Source: JBDHRG01 sp039807445 (GTDB taxonomy: Bacteria; Pseudomonadota; Gammaproteobacteria; Competibacterales; Competibacteraceae). From it: a stretch of 17,289 bases of DNA. A model generated the notes under the pieces. The model saw only the letters and a program-made list of their open reading frames with translations. It ran no database searches and was not told where the DNA came from. The DNA lies in the NCBI GenBank assembly GCA_039807445.1, contig JBDHRG010000070.1:1-17289 (forward strand). The letters are read 5' to 3'. The position numbers were made by a program, and so were the translations under genes. This document shows positions 6,193 to 13,429 of this stretch, piece after piece; positions within the stretch are counted from its first letter, which is position 1; each line of letters starts with the position of its first letter.

Positions 6193-6921
6193 ATGCGCAT
6201 CCCGCGTTTCCACCAGCCCGGCCCGCTCGCGGCCGGCCAGCGGCTGCGCCTGAGCGAGACCGCGTTCAGGCACGCGGTGCGCGTACTGCGGCTGAAGCTC
6301 GACGACGCGCTGGTGCTGTTCGACGGCCGCGGCGGCGAATATCCGGCGCGGCTGGTCGAGCTCGACAAGCGTGAAGCCTGGGTCGAGCTCGGCGCGCACG
6401 TCGCGCGCGAGGCCGAGTCGCCGCTGGCCATGGTGCTGGTGCAGGGCGTGTCCAAGGGCGAGCGCATGGATTACACGCTGCAGAAGGCGGTCGAACTCGG
6501 CGTCGCCGAGATCCGGCCGGTGTTCAGCGCGCGCGCCGTGGTGGCGCTGGCCGGCGAGCGCCTCGAGCGCAAGCTCGAGCACTGGCGCGGCGTGGTCGCG
6601 AGCGCCTGCGAGCAGAGCGGCAGGAACCGTGTGCCCGAGGTTCACGCACCGGTGGAGCTCGCGACCTGGCTGGCACAGCCGGTCGACCGTGGGCTGGTGC
6701 TCGACCCCGGCGCCGGCTGCGGCCTGCGCGGAATCGCCGTACCCGCGGGGCGGATCGCGCTGCTGATCGGCCCCGAGGGCGGCTGGTCCGGCGCCGAACT
6801 CACCGCCGCGTTCGGCGCCGGCTACATCGGTGTGCGCCTCGGCCCGCGCGTGATGCGCACCGAGACCGCCGGCGTCGCCGCGCTGGCGGCGCTTCAGGCG
6901 CTGTGGGGCGATCTCGGCTAG
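6193..6921 (+). CDS. rsmE: 16S rRNA (uracil(1498)-N(3))-methyltransferase
   Basis: A 242-residue protein of the SPOUT superfamily that methylates U1498 of 16S rRNA in the assembled 30S subunit. An N-terminal PUA-like domain (about residues 1-70, M-R-I-P-R-F, R-H-A-V-R-V-L-R) is followed by the knotted methyltransferase domain. Diagnostic motifs are KGERMDYTLQKAVELGV, EQSGRNRVPEV, the SAM-binding LLIGPEGGWS and the knot motif LGPRVMRTETAGVAAL. Length is normal for the family. ATG 6193 is preceded by GGAGAGGCG; an earlier in-frame ATG at 6148 would fall inside the palindrome and is less likely. The DUF1499 gene follows after 35 bases on the same strand. Confidence 0.96.
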   Translation: MRIPRFHQPGPLAAGQRLRLSETAFRHAVRVLRLKLDDALVLFDGRGGEYPARLVELDKREAWVELGAHVAREAESPLAMVLVQGVSKGERMDYTLQKAVELGVAEIRPVFSARAVVALAGERLERKLEHWRGVVASACEQSGRNRVPEVHAPVELATWLAQPVDRGLVLDPGAGCGLRGIAVPAGRIALLIGPEGGWSGAELTAAFGAGYIGVRLGPRVMRTETAGVAALAALQALWGDLG

Positions 6922-6956
6922 CGGCAGCCCGTCGCCGCAGCCTCATCGAGGGCACC

Positions 6957-7445
6957 ATGGGACGCAGACGCATGGAATTCGTGATCGCCAACCTGTTGCT
7001 GACGCTGATCGCCGCCGCCGGTTCGCTGGTCGTCGGCGCCCTGGTGCTGAACCGTGTGCCGCTCGGCGATTCGCCCGGTACCGCCAAGCGTCTGTGGACG
7101 TACCTGAGCACGCACGTCGCCGAGACGCGCCGCCAGCACGTCTTCCCCGAGCTCGAGCTGCGCTGCTACCGGGTGCCGCCCGGGCGGCTGCACGAGCGCG
7201 TCGAGCACGTGGTCAACATGCTCGGCTGGGAGCTCGTCGAGACCAAGCCGGCCGAGCACACGCTGCACGCGGTGGTGACGAGCCAGCTGCTGAAGTTCAA
7301 GGACGACGTCGAGATCAAGCTGGTGCTCGCCGACTGCGGCACCGAGCTGCACGTGCGCTCGAGCTCGCGCGTCGGCCGCGGCGATTTCGGCGCCAACGCG
7401 CACCACGTCATGGAGCTGCACCACGCGCTCGAGCGGCTTCTTTGA
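6957..7445 (+). CDS. DUF1499 family membrane-anchored protein
   Basis: A 162-residue protein with one N-terminal transmembrane helix (about residues 10-32, IANLLLTLIAAAGSLVVGALVL) and a soluble C-terminal domain. That domain ends in D-D-V-E-I-K-L...T-E-L-H-V-R-S-S-S-R-V-G-R-G-D-F-G-A-N-A, the conserved core of DUF1499 (typically RSASRVGxSDxGxN). The function of the family is unknown. ATG 6957 is chosen because GAGG lies about 7 bases upstream; ATG 6972 is an alternative that would still keep the membrane helix. It sits between rsmE and the mlaA-lpxL pair on the same strand, suggesting an envelope context, but a direct functional link is not shown. Confidence 0.75.
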   Translation: MGRRRMEFVIANLLLTLIAAAGSLVVGALVLNRVPLGDSPGTAKRLWTYLSTHVAETRRQHVFPELELRCYRVPPGRLHERVEHVVNMLGWELVETKPAEHTLHAVVTSQLLKFKDDVEIKLVLADCGTELHVRSSSRVGRGDFGANAHHVMELHHALERLL

Positions 7446-7503
7446 ATGGGCACGAGGTGCGAGTGAAGCCCGATACTGCCGTGCCGCATGCGATGGCGCG
7501 GAC

Positions 7504-7521
7504 TATCATGCCGCCCATAAT
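7504..7521 (+). promoter_or_regulatory. Possible -10 region of the mlaA-lpxL unit
   Basis: The 107-bp gap before mlaA contains two overlapping -10-like hexamers, TATCAT (7504-7509) and CATAAT (7516-7521), each matching TATAAT at five of six positions, in otherwise GC-rich DNA. No good -35 hexamer lies at the right distance for either, so this is a weak call. It suggests that mlaA-lpxL may be transcribed separately from rsmE. Confidence 0.25.
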
Positions 7522-7552
7522 CATCCGTCCTGCACTTCCCCAGGGATTCGCC

Positions 7553-8302
7553 ATGAACAAGAACAGGATGCCCGCCGGGTGTGCGCTGCTGCTGGGCGCC
7601 GGCTTCGCCGCCGCGCTGGGCGGCTGCGCCTCGTCGCGCGTCGACGCCAGCGGCGAGGTGTACGACCCGCTCGAGGGCTACAATCGCTGGATGTTCGACG
7701 TCAACGACAAGATCGACCGCTATGCGATGAAGCCGATCGCTGAGGGCTACCGCGCGGTCTTGCCTGACCCGGTCGAGAACCGCGTCAGCGACTTCTTCGG
7801 CAACATCGGCGACATCGTCATCACCGCCAACAATCTGTTGTCGTTCCGCCTCGAGGATGCGCTGTCGGACCTCAGCCGCATCGTCTTCAACACCACCTTC
7901 GGCCTGCTCGGCCTGTTCGACGTCGCCACGCCGATGGGACTGCCCAAGCACACCGCCGATTTCGGCCTGACGATGGCGCGCTGGGGCGTGGACTCGGGGC
8001 CGTACTTCGTGATGCCGTTCTTCGGTCCGAGCACGGTGCGCGACGCCGTCGGCTTCGGCGTCGACGTTTTCGTCTACGACCCGGTCTGGGATGCACGCCC
8101 GATCGCGCTGCGCAACTCGGCCGAGGGCGTGAGGGTGGTGTCCAGGCGTGCCGGGCTGCTGCGCGACGAGCGCGTGGTCGAGGAGGCGCTGGTCGATCGC
8201 TACACCCAGATCCGCGACGGCTACCTGCAGCGCCGCGAGAGCCTGGTCGAGCGGGGCCGCGGGGCAGAAGCGCCGAGCAAGCTCGAGCTCGACGACGAGT
8301 GA
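7553..8302 (+). CDS. mlaA: MlaA (VacJ) family outer-membrane lipoprotein
   Basis: A 249-residue lipoprotein of the Mla system, which removes mislocalised phospholipids from the outer leaflet of the outer membrane. A signal peptide ends in the lipobox L-G-G-C with Cys25 as the lipidated residue. Family motifs follow: D-P-L-E-G-Y-N-R-W-M-F-D-V-N-D, DFFGNIGDIVITANNLL, FNTTFGLLGLFDVATPMGL, and the late P-Y-F-V-M-P-F-F-G-P-S-T-V-R-D-A-V-G. Length is typical. The stop overlaps the start of the acyltransferase gene by GTGA, so the two are translationally coupled. The inner-membrane Mla genes (mlaFEDCB) are not next to it, which is common. Confidence 0.95.
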   Translation: MNKNRMPAGCALLLGAGFAAALGGCASSRVDASGEVYDPLEGYNRWMFDVNDKIDRYAMKPIAEGYRAVLPDPVENRVSDFFGNIGDIVITANNLLSFRLEDALSDLSRIVFNTTFGLLGLFDVATPMGLPKHTADFGLTMARWGVDSGPYFVMPFFGPSTVRDAVGFGVDVFVYDPVWDARPIALRNSAEGVRVVSRRAGLLRDERVVEEALVDRYTQIRDGYLQRRESLVERGRGAEAPSKLELDDE

Positions 8303-9201
8303 GTCGGCGGCTGGTCTCCCGCGAGCGCCGCGCGGCCTGGATGACGGCGCTGCTGCGCGGACTCGCGCGCCTGCCGCTGCCTGCGGCGCACGCGCTCGGC
8401 GCCGTGCTCGGTCGGCTGCTGGCGTTGATCCCGAACCCGGTGCGGCGCATCGCCGCGCGCAACCTCGAGCGCTGTTTCCCGGACCTGCCGGCCGTGGAAC
8501 GGGGCGTGCTCGCGCGCGCCAACCTCGCCGAGATGGCCAAAGGCATGGTCGAGCTCGGCGCGCTGTGGCTGTGGCCTGGTGAGCGGATGCTGGCGACGGT
8601 CGTGGAGGCGCGCGGTGAAGACGCCTTCCGCGCCGTGGTGGCGGCAGGCAGGGGCGTCCTGGTGGTTTCGCCGCACCTCGGCGCCTGGGAAGTCGTCGGC
8701 TTGTACGTCTCGGCGCACTACCCGATCACCAGCCTGTACCGGCCGAGCCGGCTCGGCATCGACGCCATCGTCCGCGCGGGGCGCGAGCGCCTCGGCGCGC
8801 GGCTCGTGCCGACCGACCAGCGCGGGGTGCGCGCGCTGTTCGCCGCGCTCAAGCGCGGCGAACTCGCCGGCCTCCTGCCCGACCAGGACCCCGGCCGCGA
8901 GGGCGGGGCGTTCGCGCCGTTCTTCGGCATCCCGGCCTGCACGATGACGCTGCTGTCGCGGCTGGCGATCAAGAGCGGTGCGCCGGCCTTCCTGGTGTGG
9001 GCCGAGCGCCTGCCACGCGGGCACGGCTTCCGGCTGCACTTCGAGGCGATGAACCCGGCGCTGAACCGCGAGCCGCTCGAAGCCTCGGTCGCGGCGCTGA
9101 ACGCCGACCTCGAAGCCGCGGTGCGCTGGCGGCCCGCGCAATACCTGTGGGGCTACAAGCGCTTCAAGACCCGACCCGAGGGCGAGGCGGGATTTTATTG
9201 A
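8299..9201 (+). CDS. LpxL/HtrB-type lysophospholipid (lipid A late) acyltransferase
   Basis: A 300-residue inner-membrane enzyme that would transfer an acyl chain to a lipid A precursor. The catalytic H-x4-E motif is His126-Glu131 in PHLGAWE. Other family marks are R-N-L-E-R-C-F-P-D-L (54-63), the GLLPDQDPGREGGAFAPFFG region, and the C-terminal QYLWGYKRFKTRPEGE. Length is normal. GTG 8299, in a GTGA overlap with mlaA, is the likely start; ATG 8341 would drop 14 basic residues. Pairing with mlaA ties lipid A acylation to outer-leaflet maintenance. A lyso-ornithine or other acyltransferase of the same superfamily is possible. It converges on the porin gene. Confidence 0.9.
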   Translation: MSRRLVSRERRAAWMTALLRGLARLPLPAAHALGAVLGRLLALIPNPVRRIAARNLERCFPDLPAVERGVLARANLAEMAKGMVELGALWLWPGERMLATVVEARGEDAFRAVVAAGRGVLVVSPHLGAWEVVGLYVSAHYPITSLYRPSRLGIDAIVRAGRERLGARLVPTDQRGVRALFAALKRGELAGLLPDQDPGREGGAFAPFFGIPACTMTLLSRLAIKSGAPAFLVWAERLPRGHGFRLHFEAMNPALNREPLEASVAALNADLEAAVRWRPAQYLWGYKRFKTRPEGEAGFY

Positions 9202-9217
9202 TCAGCCTCGCCCCGCG

Positions 9218-10120
9218 TCAGCGCATGATCTCGTCGGTCGTCATCGCCATCAAGCGGTGCCCGCGCACGCTGCCGCGAAGGCCGTGCGCAGCGCTTCCCT
9301 GGGAGGCGCGCGGGTTTTCCGCAAAACCCTGTGGAGAGGAAGGCTCTGGCTCGGGTCGCAAGACCCGAGCGAAACCGGCTCCGTTGAAGCAGGGAGTCAG
9401 CATCAGAGCTACCTGTGGATAGATTTGAATAGGTCTGACAGAGCGGGCGTCAGAAGTCGTGCGCATGCCGATCGACAGCGCGCCGCCGCTGTTGCCGCCG
9501 GGGAGGTAGCCCGGCACCTCGGTGTCGCCGTACTCGAGCCACGCCTTGGTGCGCTTGCTCAGGCGGTGCTCGTAGCCGGCCACCCAGGTGTCCTCGTCCT
9601 CGACGCCCTCGGCGTCGAAGTCCTTGCGCCCCCAGCCGGCGCGCAGGCTGTTGCGGGGGATGACGTCGTAGTTGACGATCAGGCCGTAGTCGAGCTGGTC
9701 GGGGAGGGCGCGGTCGAAAGTGACCTTTTCGACGACGCCGTTGAAGAAGTCGGTGTAGGCGCCGATCGCGTTGTAGATCGGTGCCAGCTGGCGACCAATG
9801 CTGGCCTGGCCGAAACCGCCCTTGAGGCCGACCCAGCTCTGGCGCTGGTTCAAGGGATCGCCGCTGGCGCTGCCGTCGAGGTTGACGCCGAACTCGTACT
9901 GGTAGATCGCGCTCAGGCCGCCGCCGAGGTCTTCGGCGCCCGAGAGGCCGAGGCGCGAGGCATTGTTGACGACATCCCAGTAGCTGGTTCGGCCGCTGGC
10001 ATCGGGGTTGACGTAAATCACCGAGGAGCGGGCGCTGCCGTACAGCGTGGTTTCGGCGTGTGCGGCGGCGCCGGCGCCCAGGACGCCGGCAGCGGCCAGG
10101 GCGATCGCGGACTTCTTCAT
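9218..10120 (-). CDS. Gram-negative porin (Gbp_4 type), shortened and frameshifted at its 3' end
   Basis: The mature start is unmistakable: signal peptide MKKSAIALAAAGVLGAGAAAHA, then E-T-T-L-Y-G, N-N-A-S-R-L-G-L-S-G-A-E-D-L-G-G-G-L and Q-R-Q-S-W-V-G-L-K-G-G-F-G, as in outer-membrane diffusion porins. The C-terminal part includes W-V-A-G-Y-E-H-R-L-S-K-R-T-K and G-A-L-S-I-G-M-R. Only about 220 residues precede the end, against roughly 330-380 in typical members. The middle of the barrel therefore seems to be missing, around residues 140-160. One extra base near 9460/9461 would give ...GMRHDF-stop at 9450, the expected C-terminal Phe. As it stands, the frame adds about 80 unrelated residues through the tnpB relic to 9218. 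Probably non-functional, or a sequencing error. It is last in the sugar ABC operon. Confidence 0.7.
   Translation of the reverse strand: MKKSAIALAAAGVLGAGAAAHAETTLYGSARSSVIYVNPDASGRTSYWDVVNNASRLGLSGAEDLGGGLSAIYQYEFGVNLDGSASGDPLNQRQSWVGLKGGFGQASIGRQLAPIYNAIGAYTDFFNGVVEKVTFDRALPDQLDYGLIVNYDVIPRNSLRAGWGRKDFDAEGVEDEDTWVAGYEHRLSKRTKAWLEYGDTEVPGYLPGGNSGGALSIGMRTTSDARSVRPIQIYPQVALMLTPCFNGAGFARVLRPEPEPSSPQGFAENPRASQGSAAHGLRGSVRGHRLMAMTTDEIMR
9312..9422 (+). pseudogene. Relic of the 3' end of an IS200/IS605-type tnpB (probable)
   Basis: One plus-strand frame ends G-F-S-A-K-P-C-G-E-E-G-S-G-S-G-R-K-T-R-A, then K-P-A-P-L-K-Q-G-V and a stop at 9420-9422. This resembles the variable tail of TnpB/OrfB proteins (CGEEGSG...RKT...KPAxxKQE), which lies just after the zinc ribbon. 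No zinc ribbon, RuvC motif or start is present, so only the extreme 3' end survives. The DNA also contains two compact hairpins, as expected of the omega-RNA/right-end region that overlaps tnpB 3' ends: GGGTTTT/AAAACCC (9312-9318/9323-9329) and a 9-bp stem with a GCAA tetraloop (9349-9370). It lies between two convergent genes. Confidence 0.5.
9349..9370 (+). repeat. 9-bp hairpin with GCAA tetraloop in the tnpB relic
   Basis: GCTCGGGTC (9349-9357) pairs perfectly with GACCCGAGC (9362-9370) across the GNRA-type loop GCAA. A second hairpin with a 7-bp stem and the loop CCGC lies just upstream at 9312-9329. Neither is followed by a T run, so they are not intrinsic terminators for lpxL. Structured RNA left from the transposon end is the best explanation. 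Confidence 0.5.
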
Positions 10121-10202
10121 CGGGTGTTTTTCCGTTTGCATGGACAACAGGCCTCCCTGCCCCTGCGAGGGAGTTGTGCGACGAGGCAGGGATTTTTAGA
10201 GG

Positions 10203-10235
10203 CCCGGGGCCGACGGCGGAGGCGTCGGCCCCGGG
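10203..10235 (-). repeat. Strong 13-bp-stem hairpin between ABC ATPase and porin genes
   Basis: CCCGGGGCCGACG (10203-10215) and CGTCGGCCCCGGG (10223-10235) are exact reverse complements with a 7-base loop. It lies in the 240-bp gap between the malK-like stop and the porin start. In the direction of transcription (minus) it is followed by a short mixed A/T stretch rather than a T run, so it is not a clean intrinsic terminator. An mRNA-stabilising or expression-tuning hairpin, or a weak terminator, is more likely. The rest of the gap shows no gene. Confidence 0.55.
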
Positions 10236-10360
10236 AGCTGCGGATGCGGCGAGGGGCGTTGTCGCTGGCGCGGCTGCGGTTCGGGCGTGGCCGACAGGCG
10301 GCCTCCGCTACCGAGTCGAGCTCCGGACTTGGTGGTCGAGCGAGGCCGGCCTGTCGGAGT

Positions 10361-11473
<1,113 letters not shown>

Positions 11474-11510
11474 GGCCGTGTATCCTCGAAAACCGTTGGA
11501 ACCTGGATGC

Positions 11511-12401
11511 TCACTTGACCGCGCCGGCGGTGATGCCGCGGATCAGTTGCCGGGAAAAGATCAGGTAGAGCACCACGATCGGGATGATCGCCAGCGTCAG
11601 CGCCGCCAGCACCGCGCTCCAGTCGGTCACGTACTGGCCGACGAAAGCCTGCACGCCCAGCGTGATGGTCTTGGTGCCTTCACCCGGCGCCAGCAGCAGC
11701 GGGAACCACAGGTCGTTCCAGATCGGGATCATCGTGAACACCGCGACGGTGGCCACCGCCGGGCGGATCAGCGGCAGGATCACCGCGAAAAAGATCCTGT
11801 ATTCGCTGACGCCATCGCAGCGCGCCGCTTCCTTGAGGTCGCGCGGGATCGTGCGCATGAACTCGGCGAGGATGAACACCGTCAGCGGCAGGCTCTGCGC
11901 GACGAACACCAGGATCAGCGCCGTCAGCGTGTTGACCAGACCCAGGTCGACGATCAGCTGCAGGATGCTGACGCTGCCGAGGCGGATCGGGATCATCGTG
12001 CCGATCGTGAAGTACAGCCACAGCACGCCGTTGCCGCGGAAGCGGTACTCCGAGATCGCCCAGGCCGCCATCGCGCCGATCACCAGCACCAGCGCCAGCG
12101 CCACCAGCGTCACGGTCAGGCTGTTGACGAAGTAGTTGCCGAAGTCGGCGCGCTTGAGCACCGACTCGAAGCCGACCAGCGTGAAGGTGTCCGGCCCCGG
12201 CAGCGCCATCGGGCTGGCGAAGATCGCCTTGCGCCCCTTGAAGGCGTTGATCAGCACCAGGAAGATCGGGAACAGCGCGATCAGCGTGTAGGCACCGAGC
12301 ACCGCGTGCACTGCGCCCGCGCCGAAGGCTTGCTTCGGGATCATCGATCTGCCCCTTTCCACGCTGCGCGCGGGGAAAATGTCTGCGATTCGGGTTGCCA
12401 T
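11511..12401 (-). CDS. Carbohydrate ABC transporter permease (MalG type)
   Basis: A 296-residue inner-membrane permease with six predicted helices. The ATPase-coupling EAA loop is EAARCDGVSEYRIFFAVILP, with the conserved Gly and downstream PLIRP, near residue 190. A typical MalG end (FSRQLIRGITAGAVK) is present. ATG 12401 is chosen because GAGGAA lies 8 bases upstream and leaves 12 bases to the previous gene. ATG 12344 (MIPKQAFG...), also with a purine-rich upstream region, is a serious alternative that would match the usual short N-terminus of this family. It works as a heterodimer with the MalF-type permease. Confidence 0.93.
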   Translation of the reverse strand: MATRIADIFPARSVERGRSMIPKQAFGAGAVHAVLGAYTLIALFPIFLVLINAFKGRKAIFASPMALPGPDTFTLVGFESVLKRADFGNYFVNSLTVTLVALALVLVIGAMAAWAISEYRFRGNGVLWLYFTIGTMIPIRLGSVSILQLIVDLGLVNTLTALILVFVAQSLPLTVFILAEFMRTIPRDLKEAARCDGVSEYRIFFAVILPLIRPAVATVAVFTMIPIWNDLWFPLLLAPGEGTKTITLGVQAFVGQYVTDWSAVLAALTLAIIPIVVLYLIFSRQLIRGITAGAVK

Positions 12402-12413
12402 CACCGTAGTTCC

Positions 12414-13331
12414 TCAGAGCGCGTAGCGCTGCACGCGGCGCTGCACGCCGAACAGGTACACCGCCAGCCCGACCAGGATGATCAGGAAGGTCAGCGTCGC
12501 GACCGTCGCGCCCATCGTCGGGTTGCCCGCCTGCAGCTGGTAGCCGAAGAAGGTGCGGTAGAAGAAGGTGCCCATGATGTCGGTCGAGAAGTTGGGCCCG
12601 GCCAGCGCGCCCTTGACCGCGTAGATCAGGTCGAAGGCGTTGAAGTTGCCGACGAAGGTCAGGATCGACACCAGCCCGACGGTGGGCATGATCAGCGGCA
12701 GCTTGACGTAGACGAAGGTCTGCAGGGCGTTGGCGCCGTCGACCAGCGCGGCATCCTCGAGGTCGCCCGGGATCGCCAGCAGCGCGGCGTACAGCAGCAT
12801 CATCGGAATGCCGACGAACTGCCACACCGAGACCAGCGACAGCGTCACCAGTGCGGTGTTCTCTTGCCCGAGCCAGGGCTCGAACCAGTCCTTCAACCCG
12901 ACCAGGTCGAGCAGCGAAGCGCTCACTCCCCACAGCGGGCTCAGGATCAGCTGCCAGACGAAGCCGATGATCACCACCGACAGCATCGTCGGCATGAAGA
13001 TCAGCGTCCGGTACGTGTTGCGCAGCCGCAGCCGCGGCAGGCTCAGCAGCGCCGCCAGCACCAGCGCGATCGGGTTCTGCACCAGCATGTGGATGGCGAA
13101 GAACTTGAAGTTGTTGCCGAGCGCGTTCCAGAAGGGGCCCGACCACTCGGGGTCGGTGAGCATCGTGACGTAGTTGGCAAGCCCCGCGAAATGCGGTTTG
13201 CCGGCTTCGTCGAGCGTGTACAGGCTGAGCCGGATCGAGTCGGCCAGCGGGTACACCATGAACAGCGTGTAGATCAGCAGCGCCGGCGCGATGAACACCA
13301 GCACGTGCACGGGAAAGCGGGAGCGAATCAT
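12414..13331 (-). CDS. Carbohydrate ABC transporter permease (MalF type)
   Basis: A 305-residue inner-membrane permease. Six predicted helices begin with HVLVFIAPALLIYTLFMVYPL, and the coupling loop is DLEDAALVDGANALQTFVYVKLP followed by LIMP. It has a binding-protein-dependent transport domain of normal length without the large periplasmic loop of enterobacterial MalF, like most CUT1 sugar permeases. ATG 13331 is chosen on the basis of GGGGGA upstream and because the longer open frame is a shadow of the binding-protein gene. It is separated from the binding-protein gene by a 98-bp gap holding a strong hairpin, and followed after 12 bases by the second permease. Confidence 0.93.
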   Translation of the reverse strand: MIRSRFPVHVLVFIAPALLIYTLFMVYPLADSIRLSLYTLDEAGKPHFAGLANYVTMLTDPEWSGPFWNALGNNFKFFAIHMLVQNPIALVLAALLSLPRLRLRNTYRTLIFMPTMLSVVIIGFVWQLILSPLWGVSASLLDLVGLKDWFEPWLGQENTALVTLSLVSVWQFVGIPMMLLYAALLAIPGDLEDAALVDGANALQTFVYVKLPLIMPTVGLVSILTFVGNFNAFDLIYAVKGALAGPNFSTDIMGTFFYRTFFGYQLQAGNPTMGATVATLTFLIILVGLAVYLFGVQRRVQRYAL

Positions 13332-13364
13332 CACGGGGTCCCCCAGAGTGCGCCGCCTCGGCAT

Positions 13365-13388
13365 GCCCTCCCCCGCCGGGGGGAGGGC
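13365..13388 (-). repeat. 10-bp-stem hairpin between binding-protein and first permease genes
   Basis: GCCCTCCCCC (13365-13374) pairs perfectly with GGGGGAGGGC (13379-13388) across a GCCG loop. It lies in the only sizeable gap of the transporter core. In many sugar ABC operons an intercistronic hairpin after the binding-protein gene protects that part of the mRNA, or partly stops transcription, so that binding protein exceeds permease. No T run follows in the minus direction, so stabilisation is more likely than strong termination. Confidence 0.6.
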
Positions 13389-13429
13389 GCCAGGCGTGCA
13401 GACAGAATCGGTGTGGGTGCGACCGCTCC

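Noticed and set aside
9202..9310. A separate small gene or toxin-antitoxin fragment ending ...HRLMAMTTDEIMR on the minus strand
   Set aside because: No ribosome binding site, family motif or partner gene could be identified; it may be part of the frameshifted porin tail.
10203..10235. The 13-bp hairpin as an intrinsic terminator
   Set aside because: No run of T follows the stem in either direction of transcription; it is kept only as an intercistronic hairpin.
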